The notes beneath the pieces are model-generated. The model searched no databases, was not told the origin of the DNA, and was given only the letters and a program-made list of their open reading frames with translations. This document shows positions 10,314 through 20,247 of a DNA stretch of 64,000 bases, in pieces. The position numbers were made by a program, and so were the translations under genes. The DNA comes from DASSUW01 sp963830725. GTDB taxonomy: Bacteria; Actinomycetota; Thermoleophilia; Solirubrobacterales; Solirubrobacteraceae. The stretch is from assembly GCA_963830725.1 (NCBI GenBank), contig CAWHNO010000013.1:248001-312000 (forward strand). Reading direction: 5' to 3'. Positions within the stretch are counted from its first letter, which is position 1, and each line of letters begins with the position of its first letter.

Positions 10314-11790
10314 GCTCGCCTGGTGGCAGCGCGGCGCGATCTACCAGATCTACCCGCGCTCGTTCGCCGACGCCGACGGCGACGGGGTCGGCGACCTGCT
10401 CGGCATCGCGAGCCGCCTCGACCACCTCGCGGAGCTTGCGGTCGAGGCGATCTGGCTCTCGCCGTTCTTCCGCTCGCCGATGGCCGACTTCGGCTACGAC
10501 GTCTCCGACTACCGCGACGTCGACCCGATCTTCGGCACCCTGGCCGACTTCGACCACCTCGTCGCCGAGTGCCACGCGCGTGGCATCCGCGTGGTGATCG
10601 ACTGGGTCCCGAACCACACCTCGGACCGCCATCCGTGGTTCCAGGCCTCGCGCCGCTCGCGCGACGACCCCAAGCGCGACTGGTACGTGTGGCGCGACGG
10701 CGACGCGGCGGGCGGGCCACCAAATCACTGGACCTCTCAGTTCAAGGCGGTCGGCCCGGCGTGGACCTTCGACGACGCGACCGGGCAGTGGTACCTGCAC
10801 TCGTTCATGCGCGAGCAGCCGGACCTCAACTGGGACAACCCCGAGGTCGAGGCGGCGATGCACGACGTCATCCGCTTCTGGATGGACCGCGGAGTCGACG
10901 GGCTGCGGCTGGACGCCATCCACAAGATCGCCAAGGACCCGCTGCTGCGCGGCCACACGGGCGCGCCGCGCCGCCACGACGAGGACTGGGAGACGATCCA
11001 CGAGCGGCTGCGGGGCATCCGCCGCGTCGTCGACGAGTACGACGACCGGATGGTCGTCGGCGAGGTCGCGCTGCAGGACCTGCATCGGATCGTGCTCTAC
11101 CTGGAGTCGGGCGACCAGCTCCACCTCGCCCACAACTTCGTGTTCGTCGACCTGCCGTGGGACGCCGACGCGTTCCGCACCTCGATCGACGACTTCGAGG
11201 CGCTCGCGGATCGCACGGCGTGGCCGGCGTGGTTCCTCGAGAACCACGACAAGCCGCGCCTGGCCAGCCGGTTCGGGCCGGCGGCGGCGCGGGCCGCGGC
11301 GGTCATGCTCTACGCGCTGCGCGGCACGCCGTTCGTCTACCAGGGCCAGGAGCTCGGGCTGCCCGACGCCGAGATCCCGCCCGACCGGGTGGTCGACGTC
11401 GACGGCCGCGACCCGGTCCGTACCCCGATGCCGTGGGCGCGCGGACCGGGCGCCGGGTTCACGGACGGCGAGCCGTGGCTCCCGGCCGACGACTCCCTGA
11501 ACGCCGCCGCGCAGGCCGGCGACCCGCGCTCGAGCCTGACGCTGTTCCGCCGGCTCGCACAGCTGCGACGCGAGCTGCCGGCGCTCCAGAGCGGGACGCA
11601 GCGAACGGTCGAGGCAGGGCCCGACGTGCTCGCCTGGCTGCGCGACGAGCAGATCCTCGCCGCGGTCAACTTCTCCGGCGAGCCGCGGGCGCTCGAGCTG
11701 CGCGGGACGGTGCTCGTCTCGAGCGACCCGGACGGGGCCGGGGACGGGCTCGGGCCGTACGAGGCGGTCATCGTGAGGCTCGGTGATTGA
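10306..11790 (+). CDS. GH13 alpha-glucosidase, second copy
   Basis: An intact 494-residue family 13 enzyme and paralogue of the upstream gene (both begin ...YQIYPRSFADxDGDGVGDL). Catalytic residues are the nucleophile Asp203 in GLRLDAIHK, the acid/base Glu253 in VVGEVAL, and the transition-state stabiliser Asp in FLENHDKPR. Region I is DWVPNHTSDRHPWF. No signal peptide is seen, so it is cytoplasmic. The ATG overlaps the upstream gene by 8 nt and the end overlaps the downstream gene by 8 nt, a translationally coupled trio. The two paralogues may split alpha-1,4 and alpha-1,6 substrates, but this cannot be told from sequence. Confidence 0.92.
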   Translation: MAELAWWQRGAIYQIYPRSFADADGDGVGDLLGIASRLDHLAELAVEAIWLSPFFRSPMADFGYDVSDYRDVDPIFGTLADFDHLVAECHARGIRVVIDWVPNHTSDRHPWFQASRRSRDDPKRDWYVWRDGDAAGGPPNHWTSQFKAVGPAWTFDDATGQWYLHSFMREQPDLNWDNPEVEAAMHDVIRFWMDRGVDGLRLDAIHKIAKDPLLRGHTGAPRRHDEDWETIHERLRGIRRVVDEYDDRMVVGEVALQDLHRIVLYLESGDQLHLAHNFVFVDLPWDADAFRTSIDDFEALADRTAWPAWFLENHDKPRLASRFGPAAARAAAVMLYALRGTPFVYQGQELGLPDAEIPPDRVVDVDGRDPVRTPMPWARGPGAGFTDGEPWLPADDSLNAAAQAGDPRSSLTLFRRLAQLRRELPALQSGTQRTVEAGPDVLAWLRDEQILAAVNFSGEPRALELRGTVLVSSDPDGAGDGLGPYEAVIVRLGD

Positions 11791-12910
11791 CGAGCTGCTG
11801 TCGGACGAGGGCTGGCCGTACGCGTCCACGCCGCCGGTCGAGGAGGGCGACCCGGGCCGCTTCCACTGCCTGTTCGGGCGCGACTCGCTGATCACCGCGC
11901 TGCAGCTGCTGCCGGAGCGCCCGGAGATCGCGCGCGCCACGCTGGCGGGGCTCGCCGCGCGCCAGGGTCGCGACACGCACGCCGGCACGCTCGAGGAGCC
12001 GGGCAAGATCGGCCACGAGTTCCGCGACGCCGCCCCGCGCGAGTTCGTCGAGGCCGGCTGGCCCGGCGAGCGCGGCTTCGCCTACTACGGCACCGCCGAC
12101 GCGACCTCGTGGTACGTCGTCCTCGCGAGCACGGCCGGGGGGTTCGAGGACGCGACGCGCAAGGCGGGGGAGTGGCTGGCCGGCGCGCTCGACCGCGGCG
12201 GCGGGCTCGTCCGCCACGCCCCGGGCGAGTGGGGCGCGCTCACCCAGCAGGGCTGGCGCGACACGCGCGACCCGACCGCCTCCTACGGCGGCGGCATCCT
12301 GCGGCCCGACGGCACGCCGCCCGAGCCGCCGCTGGCCGACCTGGACTCGCAGGCCGCCGCGTACGCGGCGCTGCGGGCGCTCGGCTGGGACCACCGCGCC
12401 GATGCCCTGCGCGCGCGGCTGTCGGAGCTCGTGCCGGAGGTGATGGCGGTCGAGGCGGGCGATCGGGTCGTGCCGGGCGCGGGCTCGCAGCTCGGCTGGC
12501 TGCTGTGGGCGGACGCGCTCGACGACGACGCGCGCGAGCTCGCGGCCGAGCGGCTGTGCCGGCCCGACATCCTCACGGAGTTCGGGCTGCGGACGCTGTC
12601 GAGCGACTCGCCGGTGTTCGAGCCGCACGCCTACCACCGCGGCACGGTCTGGCCGTTCGACTCCTGGCTCGGCTGGGGCGGCCTGCGCGCCGCCGGCCGC
12701 GCCGAGGAGGCCGAGCGCGTGCGCTCCGGCGTGCTGGCCGCGCTCGACCGCCTCGGCCGCGCGCCCGAGCTGTACGCCGTCGGCGTCGACGGCGAGGTCG
12801 AGCCGGTCGCGCTCTCCAACCGCGTGCAGGCGTGGACGGTGGGCGCCCGCTGGGCGCTCGAGAACGAATGGGACGGCCGGCCGGGCGCCGGCCGTCCCAA
12901 GGCTTCCTAG
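11783..12910 (+). CDS. Amylo-alpha-1,6-glucosidase-like (alpha/alpha)6 enzyme
   Basis: A 375-residue protein of the glycogen-debranching C-terminal type. The phrase FHCLFGRDSLITALQLL near the N-terminus is the family signature, and the (alpha/alpha)6-toroid continues through WVGA-type repeats to HRGTVWPFDSWLGWGGL, where the catalytic acids of this fold normally sit. It lacks any N-terminal domain and signal peptide, so it is a minimal cytoplasmic enzyme, probably trimming branched oligosaccharides made available by the importer. The GTG start overlaps the GH13 stop by 8 nt. Its last codons encode a perfect 12-bp hairpin (12870-12898), and its stop overlaps the stop of the convergent hydrolase. 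GH15- or GH63-like activity is the alternative. Confidence 0.8.
   Translation: MIDELLSDEGWPYASTPPVEEGDPGRFHCLFGRDSLITALQLLPERPEIARATLAGLAARQGRDTHAGTLEEPGKIGHEFRDAAPREFVEAGWPGERGFAYYGTADATSWYVVLASTAGGFEDATRKAGEWLAGALDRGGGLVRHAPGEWGALTQQGWRDTRDPTASYGGGILRPDGTPPEPPLADLDSQAAAYAALRALGWDHRADALRARLSELVPEVMAVEAGDRVVPGAGSQLGWLLWADALDDDARELAAERLCRPDILTEFGLRTLSSDSPVFEPHAYHRGTVWPFDSWLGWGGLRAAGRAEEAERVRSGVLAALDRLGRAPELYAVGVDGEVEPVALSNRVQAWTVGARWALENEWDGRPGAGRPKAS
12870..12898. terminator. 12-bp hairpin at a convergent gene end
   Basis: GGGACGGCCGGC (12870-12881) pairs perfectly with GCCGGCCGTCCC (12887-12898) around a 5-nt loop. It lies inside the last codons of the debranching-like gene and just past the stop of the convergent hydrolase. 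There is no U tract, so a bidirectional structural terminator is plausible but unproven. Confidence 0.5.
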
Positions 12911-15517
12911 CGCGCCTCGACCACCACGGTGTGGTCGCCGTGCCCGGCCTCGACCGTGACCTCGAGGCCCCGGTTGGTCTCCCGCTCCCTCCAGTCCACG
13001 CGGCGGCCGTCGAGCGTCACCGAGCGCACGCCGGCGTCGCGCGCCAGCGTGTGGCCGATGCGGAGCGTCCGCAGGTCCACATCTGCGTCGACCTCGGTGC
13101 GGTAGCGGCGGCCGGCACGCGAAGCGGCGACGTCGATCGACCCCTCGCCGAGCGCGGATGTCGCGGCCGGCGATCGGCGAGCTCGACGGCAGCTGCGGGA
13201 CGACCTCCAGCGCGTCGCGCCCCATGTCCGGCCGCACGCCGAGCTGCTGGTGCACGACCGGCCACACCGTGCCGTAGTGGCCCCAGGCCTGGACGAACAT
13301 CGCCCGGCAGCTCCAGCAGCGCTCGATGTTGGCGTCGCGCGCGCCGGCGCGGTCGAAGTCCGGCGACGGCAGGATCTCCGGCAGCGAGCCGGGCTGCTCG
13401 TCCGGCGTGCCGCCGCGTGTAGGGCTGGCCGAACATCGGCTCGGCCTCGGCGTCGGTGTAGCGCTGCTGCTGCCCCGCGCCGAGGCGGCCGTAGTTGCCC
13501 TCGCCGACGGCCTGGATCGCGGTGTTGAGGCCGAAGATCGTCCGCTCGCCGGTGCCGTCGGGCCCACCGCCGCAGCCGGTGTGGAAGAGGCCGAGGTTGT
13601 ACGGCCGCTGACCGCTATAGCAGTCGGTCTCACGCAGCGCGAGCGCCTGGTCGCCGTGGTCGCAAGGTGGCCAGGCCGGGCACCGCCATCCCGCCGATGC
13701 GTCAGCTCCGCCTCCATCGGAGTCACGCCGATCCAGTGCTTGTCCTGCTGCTTGTTGTTGTCGCCGCCGACCGGCGGGTCGTCGATCGAGTCGGCGTACT
13801 GCGGCCCGTCGGGCGGCGGCAGCGGAAGCCACCACGCGTTCTCGAACCGCTGATGCAGGCTGCGCGCGAGATCGCCCGCCCACTGTTGCGGTCTCGCCGT
13901 CGCCCTCGGCGCGCGCCATGTCGGCGAGGTCGTAGAGGCCGCGGATCAGGTAGACCGAGTTGTCGAGCTTCTCGACGCCCATCCCGCCGCGCTCCACGTT
14001 GCCGGAGCCCTCGGGCCAGCCGTCGCCGTCCTCGTCGAGCCTGTCGACCACGGCGCGCATGCCGCGGACCGAGAAGTCGTACAGCTCGTGCCGGAAGCGG
14101 TCGTCGCCCGTCCAGCGCCAGATCAGCGCCACGGCGCTCGGGTACTTGACCGTCTCGTCTGTGTTGAAGTTGTACCGCCGTTCACCCGTGACCGGGTCGA
14201 TCCGGAACGAGTCGTGCCCGAACCAGTTCGAGCCCTCCGAGATGACCTCGTGGGTGACGATGCCGGAGCCCTCGTTGAGGATCTCCGACACGTCGCGCAG
14301 GCCGACCAGGTGGTCCTTGATCGCCTCGAACTGGCCCATGGCGACGCTCGCGAACGCCGTGTACTCGCCGTCGGTGGCGAACATCCACGGGTAGTCCGGG
14401 AAGCCGGCGCCGACCCAGCGGGCGCTCTCGACGGTGCCGAGCGGCGCCGTGTACTGGTTGCCCTGGTCGAGCCAGCGGACCTGCAGGTCCTCGGAGTAGC
14501 GGGTGAGGTCGAGCACGTTCTGCTTGCCCCAGTCGACCGCCTGCTGCAGCCGCCGGTCGCCGGGCAGCGAGAGCTGCGTCATCGCGCCCGCGCGCTCGCG
14601 CGCCTCGATCTTGGCCGCCAGCGACGGTCGGGGTGGCGCAGCGCGGCGCGCAGCTCCAGCGTGCGTCGCTCGGGCCCTTGTCCGAGCCGGCAGACCGCGA
14701 TCCAGAGCGTCTCGGAGTCATGGCCGCCCGACCGTCACCCGGTAGCGCAGCTGCCCGCCCGCGCCCTTGCCGAAGGGGCCGTCGTCGCAGTTGCTCGGCG
14801 CCTCCTGCGGCGGTGCACACGTTCGTGCCCTGCGGGCCGCGGTGCCCGTTGGCGGCGGTGTTCACCTCGGCGCCTGACGGCCGGCGGTCGGACGCCACGT
14901 AGGCGGCGTAGTCGTGCGGCGTGGCGTTCGGATGCGGGAGCGTGCCCTGCGTCGCGGAAGCGCAGCGCGCCGTCCTCCACGGCCGCCGTGTCGGCGAAGC
15001 TGGTCGCGCGCGTGCGGGGTGTTGCCGAAGCTCCACGGGTAGTCGGCCAGCAGCTCGGAGTGTGCATCGACCTTCACGGTGACGGTCCGGGCCGACGCGC
15101 TCGGGTTGGTCATCTTCAGGCCGATCAGGGCGCCGCGGCGGCCGTCCGGCGCGAAGTCGGTGCGCTCGAGCCGCAGGCCTGCCGGTGGTCGGGAGGTCGA
15201 AGCCGACGTAGCCCCAGCCGCTCCTGAACTCGGTGGCCGGGCCGACCCACTGGTCGTCGATGCCGAACCAGACGCCGTCGACGAGCTTGATCGGCTCGCT
15301 CCAGATGCCGCCCATCTCGCCCGCGATGTGCCAGCCCGTTGGCGTAGAAACGGCCGTCCTGGAAGCCGATGATGCGCGCCCGCTCCCCCGCGGCGCCGTA
15401 CCGGCGGTCCTCCAGCCGGTCGCGAGATCGACAGCTCGCGGCGCGGCCTGAGCGGCGGCCGGCCCGATCGTGGCCGCCAGGACGATCGCGGCGGCGACGA
15501 GCACGTGTGAGGCGCAT
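12907..15517 (-). CDS. Secreted (alpha/alpha)6-barrel glycoside hydrolase (frameshifted)
   Basis: A large secreted hydrolase of about 860 residues. The ATG at 15517 follows a GGGAGGAG ribosome site; after one indel the signal peptide reads VLVAAAIVLAATIGPAAAQA. A beta-sandwich follows (EPIKLVDGVWFGIDDQWVGP), then an (alpha/alpha)6 barrel beginning near FPDYPWMFATDGEYTAFASV, continuing with YNFNTDETVKYPSAVALIWR and DGDGWPEGSGNVERGGMG, and later MFVQAWGHYGTVWPVV. This resembles secreted amylo-alpha-1,6-glucosidase, GH15 or GH63-type enzymes. About seven indels break it (near 13150, 13420, 13660, 13880, 14690, 14960, 15190-15500). It is divergent from the second LacI gene with a LacI-type palindrome between them, so it is probably regulated by that protein and supplies sugars to the importer. 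Confidence 0.75.
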
Positions 15518-15534
15518 GGATGGATCTCCTCCCG

Positions 15535-15548
15535 CTAAAGCGCTTAAG
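15535..15548. promoter_or_regulatory. LacI-type operator upstream of the secreted hydrolase
   Basis: CTAAAGCGCTTAAG is a near-perfect 14-bp dyad with the perfect core AAGCGCTT and central CG, as in many LacI-family operators. It lies 18 nt upstream of the hydrolase start, next to its ribosome site, and 48 nt upstream of the divergent LacI gene. A bound repressor would block both. Confidence 0.68.
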
Positions 15549-15595
15549 TCCCTGGCTGGCACGATACCCCGAGTCATGGCCGGTCAGCCAAACGG

Positions 15596-16585
15596 ATGAC
15601 TCGCCCGCGGCGGCCGACGATCGACGATGTCGCGGCGCGCGCGGGGGTGTCCTCGGCGGCCGTCTCGTTTGCCATGAACGGCCGGCCGGGCGTGGGGGAG
15701 GACACGCGCGAGCGGATCCTCTCCGCCGCCGAGGAGCTGGGCTGGCGGCCCAGCGCGCACGCCCGCGCGCTGTCGCAGTCCCGCGCGCGTGCGATCGGCC
15801 TGCTGCTCGCTCGCCCGCTCGAGCAGCTCGAGGTCGATCCGTTCTTCGTGCGCTTCCTGGCGGGCGTCGAGCGCACCCTGGCACGCACCGACCACGCGCT
15901 CGTTCTGCGCGTCAGCGACGAGTCGGCGGACCTCGACGCCTACGACCGGCTGGCGGGCCGCGTCGACGGCTTCCTGTTGTGCGAGGTCGAGCTCGACGAC
16001 CCGCGCTTCGACAGGCTCGAGCTGCCCGCCGTGGTGGCCGGGCACCCGGTGTCGCCGTGCCGGTTCCCGTGGCTCGAGACCGAGCACGCGCGCGGGATGG
16101 CCGCCGTGGTCGAGCACCTGATCGCCCTTGGGCACCGGCGCATCGCCTTCTGCGGTGGCAGCGAGCGGTTGGAGCACGTGCAGGCGCGCCTACGGGTCTG
16201 GCGCGAGACGCTCACGGCGGCGGGGCTCGAGCCCGGGCCGGTCGCGTTCGGCGACCCGCGGCCGCTGCTCGGCGACGGCGTGACCGCGATCGTCCACGCC
16301 AGCGACGTCCTCGCCGCCGCGGGCCTCGCGGCCGCCCGCGAGCGCGCGATCGACGTGCCCGGCGAGCTCTCGCTGACCGGCTTCGACGACTCGCCGCTCG
16401 CCGCGCTCGCCTCACCGCCGCTGACGAGCGTGCGGATCGACTACGCGCAGTTCGGCGAGGCCGCCGCGGCGGCGCTGCTGGCCGCGATCGCCGGCGAGCC
16501 GGTGCCGCCGTTCCAGGGCGCACCACCCGAGCTCATGGTGCGGGCGTCGACGGCTCAGGCGAGGCGGGAACGGCGGCGCGAGTAG
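15596..16585 (+). CDS. LacI-family transcriptional regulator
   Basis: An intact 329-residue regulator. The helix-turn-helix lies at residues 7-30 (TIDDVAARAGVSSAAVSFAM), followed by the hinge region SAHARALSQSRARAIG and the sensor domain ending in LTGFDDSPLAALASPPLTSV, the usual effector-binding tail. The ATG at 15596 puts the DNA-binding domain at the very N-terminus. It is divergent from the secreted hydrolase across the dyad 15535-15548 and convergent with the amino-acid permease, overlapping its end by 31 nt. With the regulator at 7.6-8.7 kb it gives the carbohydrate locus two separate LacI controls. Confidence 0.9.
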   Translation: MTRPRRPTIDDVAARAGVSSAAVSFAMNGRPGVGEDTRERILSAAEELGWRPSAHARALSQSRARAIGLLLARPLEQLEVDPFFVRFLAGVERTLARTDHALVLRVSDESADLDAYDRLAGRVDGFLLCEVELDDPRFDRLELPAVVAGHPVSPCRFPWLETEHARGMAAVVEHLIALGHRRIAFCGGSERLEHVQARLRVWRETLTAAGLEPGPVAFGDPRPLLGDGVTAIVHASDVLAAAGLAAARERAIDVPGELSLTGFDDSPLAALASPPLTSVRIDYAQFGEAAAAALLAAIAGEPVPPFQGAPPELMVRASTAQARRERRRE

Positions 16586-17958
16586 ATCCCGTAGACGAAG
16601 AAGCCGACGATCATCCAGACCACGAAGCGCAGCCAGGTGGCGCCGCTGAGCGTGACCATCAGCCAGAGCGAGAGCAGGACCGACGCGATCGGCAGCCACG
16701 GGACGAGCGGCGTCCGGAACGGCCGTGGCCGGTCGGGCTCGGCCCGGCGCAGCAGAATCACGCCGACGGCCACGAGGATGAAGGCGGCCAGCGTGCCGAT
16801 GTTGACGAGGTCGGCGAGCGTGTCGATCGTCGTGAAGCCGGCCAGGACCGACACGCAAGCCGCGATGATCAGCGTCAGCCGCGCCGGCGTGCCGTAGCGC
16901 GGGTGCGTCCTGGCCAGCGCGGGCGGGAACAGGCGGTCGCGCGCCATCGCGAAGCCGACGCGCGACTGGCCGAGCATCAGGATCAGCACCGTGTTGGTGA
17001 GCGCGACCAGCGCGCCGGCGTAGACGATCGAGGCCGCCCACGGGCGGTCGACGGTCTCGAATGCGTCGGCCAGCGGCGCCGCGCCACCGAGCTGGTCGTA
17101 CGGGAGCATGCCGGTCACCACGCCGGCGACGAGGAAGTAGAGGACGGTGACGACGGCCAGCGAGGCGAGGATGCCGATCGGCATGTCGCGCTGCGGGTTG
17201 CGGGTCTCCTCGGCGGTGGTGGCGACGATGTCGAAGCCGATGTAGGCGAAGAACACCACCGCGGCGCCGCCCACGATCCCGTCCCAGCCGAAGGGCAGGA
17301 ACGGCGACCAGTTGTCCCGGTCGACCTCGGAGCCGCCGACCACGATCACGATCAGCAGGACGGCGATGATGATCGCGGTGATCGCCGTGTTCGCCTTGGC
17401 CGTGATCCGGATCCCGCGCACGAGCAGGAAGGCGATGATCACGACGATGGCGATCGCGGGCAGGTTGATCGCGCCGCCCTCGGCTGCGGGCGGGCCCGAG
17501 ATCGAGGCCGGCAGCGTGACGCCGAAGATCTGGTCGAGCGTGGAGTTCAGGTAGGCGGACCAGCCGACCGCCACCGCCGAGGCGCCGACGATGAACTCGA
17601 GCGCGAGGTCCCACCCGATCACGAACGCGGCCAGCTCGCCCAGCGTGGCGTACGTGAACGTGTACGCGCTGCCGGCGACCGGGACCATCGCGGCAAGCTC
17701 GGCGTAGCAGAGCGCGGCGAGCGCGCACACGATCCCTGCGAGTACGAACGAGAGCACGATCCCCGGGCCCGCCTCGGTGGCCGCGGCGTTGCCGGTGAGC
17801 ACGAAGATGCCGGCGCCGATGATCACGCCGATGCCGAGCACCGTGACGTCGAGCGCGGTCAGCTCGCGCTTGAGGGTGAAGCCCTCCTCCTCGGTCCCCG
17901 CCACCGCGTCGTCGACGCTCTTCCGCCGGCCCCAGGTGAGCTCCCGCAGCGCCCCCAT
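16555..17958 (-). CDS. APC-family amino-acid permease
   Basis: A 467-residue polytopic transporter of the amino acid-polyamine-organocation superfamily. It has about 12 membrane segments, the unwound helix 1 motif IGVIIGAGIFVLTG, the AALCYAELAAMVPVAGSAYTF stretch and YIGFDIVATTAEETRNPQRD of the cationic amino-acid transporter group. The ATG at 17958 was preferred because a start at 18024 would overlap the divergent uvrB start. The substrate may be a basic amino acid, by family only. The 52-nt gap to uvrB holds both promoters. The 3' end overlaps the LacI gene by 31 nt, convergently. Confidence 0.9.
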   Translation of the reverse strand: MGALRELTWGRRKSVDDAVAGTEEEGFTLKRELTALDVTVLGIGVIIGAGIFVLTGNAAATEAGPGIVLSFVLAGIVCALAALCYAELAAMVPVAGSAYTFTYATLGELAAFVIGWDLALEFIVGASAVAVGWSAYLNSTLDQIFGVTLPASISGPPAAEGGAINLPAIAIVVIIAFLLVRGIRITAKANTAITAIIIAVLLIVIVVGGSEVDRDNWSPFLPFGWDGIVGGAAVVFFAYIGFDIVATTAEETRNPQRDMPIGILASLAVVTVLYFLVAGVVTGMLPYDQLGGAAPLADAFETVDRPWAASIVYAGALVALTNTVLILMLGQSRVGFAMARDRLFPPALARTHPRYGTPARLTLIIAACVSVLAGFTTIDTLADLVNIGTLAAFILVAVGVILLRRAEPDRPRPFRTPLVPWLPIASVLLSLWLMVTLSGATWLRFVVWMIVGFFVYGIYSRRRSRLA

Positions 17959-18010
17959 CGGCCGCACCCTACCGTTCCTGTCCGGGCCGATCTCTATCGT
18001 CTGTGGGTCC

Positions 18011-20016
18011 ATGCCTCCGTTCAAGCTCGACGCCGTCTACTCACCCACCGCGGACCAGCCACCGGCGATCGACGGGCTCGTGGAGGGCGTCGAGTCCGGT
18101 GCGCGCGGGGTCACCCTGCTGGGCGCGACGGGCACCGGCAAGACGATGACCATGGCGGCGACGATCGAGCGGCTGCAGCGGCCGGCGCTCGTGCTCGCCC
18201 ACAACAAGACGCTGGCGGCGCAGCTCTGCAACGAGTTCCGCACGTACTTCCCGTCGAACGCGGTCGAGTACTTCGTCTCGTACTACGACTACTACCAGCC
18301 CGAGGCCTACGTTCCCTCGAAGGATCTCTACATCGAGAAGGACTCGGCGATCAACCAGGAGATCGACCGGCTGCGCCACGCCGCGACGGCGGCGCTGTTC
18401 GCACGGCGCGATGTGGTGATCGTCGCCTCGGTGTCGGCGATCTTCGGCCTCGGCTCGCCGGAGACCTACAACGACAACTGCCAGATCCTCCTCAAGGGCG
18501 GAGACGTGGATCGCGACGAGCTGCTGCGCAAGCTCGTCTACCTGCAGTACAACCGCAACGACACCGCGCTCGGGCGGGGCACGTTCCGCGTTCGGGGCGA
18601 CACGCTGGAGGTCTTCCCGGCCTACGCCGAGACCGCCTTCCGGGCGCTGCTGTTCGGCGACGAGGTCGAGCGCCTGCAGCACTTCGACCCGCTGACGGGC
18701 GAGCTGATCGTGGACGATCTCGAGCACGTCGCGATCTGGCCGGCGACGCACTACAACGTCAAGGAAGGCACGATGGAGCGCGCGGTCGAGGAGATCGGGC
18801 GCGAGCTGAACCACGCGCACCGCCGAGCTGGAGGCCGAGGGCAAGCTGCTCGAGTCGCACCGCCTGCGCCAGCGCACGCAGTACGACATGGAGATGCTGC
18901 GCGAGGTCGGCTTCTGCTCCGGGATCGAGAACTACTCGCGGATCCTCGACGGCCGGCCGCCCGGCGCGCGCCCGTACTGCCTGATCGACTACTTCCCCGA
19001 GGACTTCGTCTGCTTCATCGACGAGTCGCACCAGACCGTGCCGCAGCTCGGCGCCATGTACGAGGGCGACCGCTCGCGCAAGACGACGCTGGTGGAGTAC
19101 GGCTTCCGGCTGCCGTCTGCGCTGGACAACCGGCCGCAGACGTTCGAAGAGTTCCTCTCGATCTCGCCGCAGCTCGTGTTCGTGTCGGCCACGCCGGGTC
19201 CGTACGAGCGCGAGCATTCGGCCTCGATCGTCGAGCAGATCGTGCGGCCGACCGGGATCGTCGACCCCGAGGTCGAGGTCCGCGAGACGCGCAACCAGAT
19301 CGACGACCTGATGCGCGAGATCCGCGCGCGACAGGAGCGCAACGAGCGGGTCCTCGTGACGACTCTGACGAAGAAGATGAGCGAGGACCTGACGGACTAC
19401 CTGCTCGAGATGGGCTTCAAGGTCCGCTACCTGCACTCGGAGGTCGACACGCTCGAGCGGATCCAGATCATCCGCGAGCTGCGGCTCGGCGAGTACGACG
19501 TGCTGATCGGCGTCAACCTGCTGCGCGAGGGGCTCGACCTGCCGGAGGTCTCGCTGGTCGCGATCCTGGACGCCGACAAGGAGGGCTTCCTGCGCGGCGA
19601 GACCTCGCTGATCCAGACGATCGGGCGCGCGGCCCGCAACGTCGAGGGCAAGGTCCTGATGTACGCCGACAAGCAGACCGAGGCGATGCGCAAGGCGATC
19701 GAGCGAGACCGATCGCCGGCGCGCGATCCAGACCCAGTACAACATCGATCACGGGATCACGGCGGAGACCATCGTCAAGGGGATCTCCGACATCACGGAG
19801 TTCCTGATGGGGGACAGCAAGGTCCCGAGGTCGCGGCGGCGCAAGCGGGAGAAGCGCGTCGACATGGAGCCGCACGAGATCGAGTCGACGATCGTCGAGC
19901 TCGAGGAGGAGATGCTGACCGCGGCCGAGGAGCTGCGCTTCGAGTACGCGGCCAAGCTGCGCGACGAGATCCGCGACCTCCGGCGCGAGCTCGACGAGGT
20001 CGCCGGCGCGATGTGA
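18011..20016 (+). CDS. uvrB: Excinuclease ABC subunit B (two frameshifts)
   Basis: UvrB verifies DNA damage handed over by UvrA and recruits UvrC in nucleotide excision repair. The restored product is about 667 residues, the normal length. Visible parts: Walker A GATGTGKTMTMA (about residue 38), the beta-hairpin region YYDYYQPEAYVPSKD, helicase motif II in FIDESHQT, motifs V and VI (GVNLLREGLDLPEVSLV, QTIGRAARN) and the C-terminal UVR motif (LEEEMLTAAEELRFEYAAKLRD). Extra bases near 18820 (before RTAELEAEGK) and 19715 (before TDRRRAIQTQYN) shift the frame; in an essential-type repair gene these are probably errors. ATG at 18011. TATCGT lies 10 nt upstream of the start. No SOS box was seen here, unlike uvrA. 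Confidence 0.95.
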
Positions 20017-20041
20017 GGGGCCGGCCCCGCCGGCCGGCCCC
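20017..20041 (+). terminator. Hairpin after uvrB
   Basis: GGGGCCGGC (20017-20025) pairs perfectly with GCCGGCCCC (20033-20041) around a 7-nt loop, starting right after the uvrB stop. GC-rich hairpin without a U run, so a likely but not classical terminator. Confidence 0.55.
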
Positions 20042-20179
20042 CCGATGAGCCGCGTGCCGGCTCGGAATCACCGCGCGCCTTTGGCCGTCCGGCGCCGGGA
20101 CCGTCAGCCGGGCCCCGTGGACTTGCGAGGCGGGCCCCTGCCCGTCGTCGCGTTCCGGTCGCATGGTATGCCACCTCGT

Positions 20180-20191
20180 GAGAACGTTCTC
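20180..20191. promoter_or_regulatory. 12-bp perfect palindrome upstream of alkA-like gene
   Basis: GAGAACGTTCTC is a perfect dyad 57 nt upstream of the glycosylase start, in a 231-nt gap. The central ACGT resembles operators of LacI-type and similar dimeric regulators. It is not an SOS box, because the GAAC and GTTC halves lack the 4-nt spacer. The rest of the gap (20042-20247) shows nothing else recognisable. Confidence 0.4.
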
Positions 20192-20247
20192 GTGGATTTC
20201 CCTCCACGCCTGTCACACGTCGGACAGGAGAGAGCGTTGTACGGGCA

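Noticed and set aside
20180..20191. SOS box at the alkA-like gene
   Set aside because: GAAC and GTTC are adjacent without the 4-nt spacer that LexA needs.
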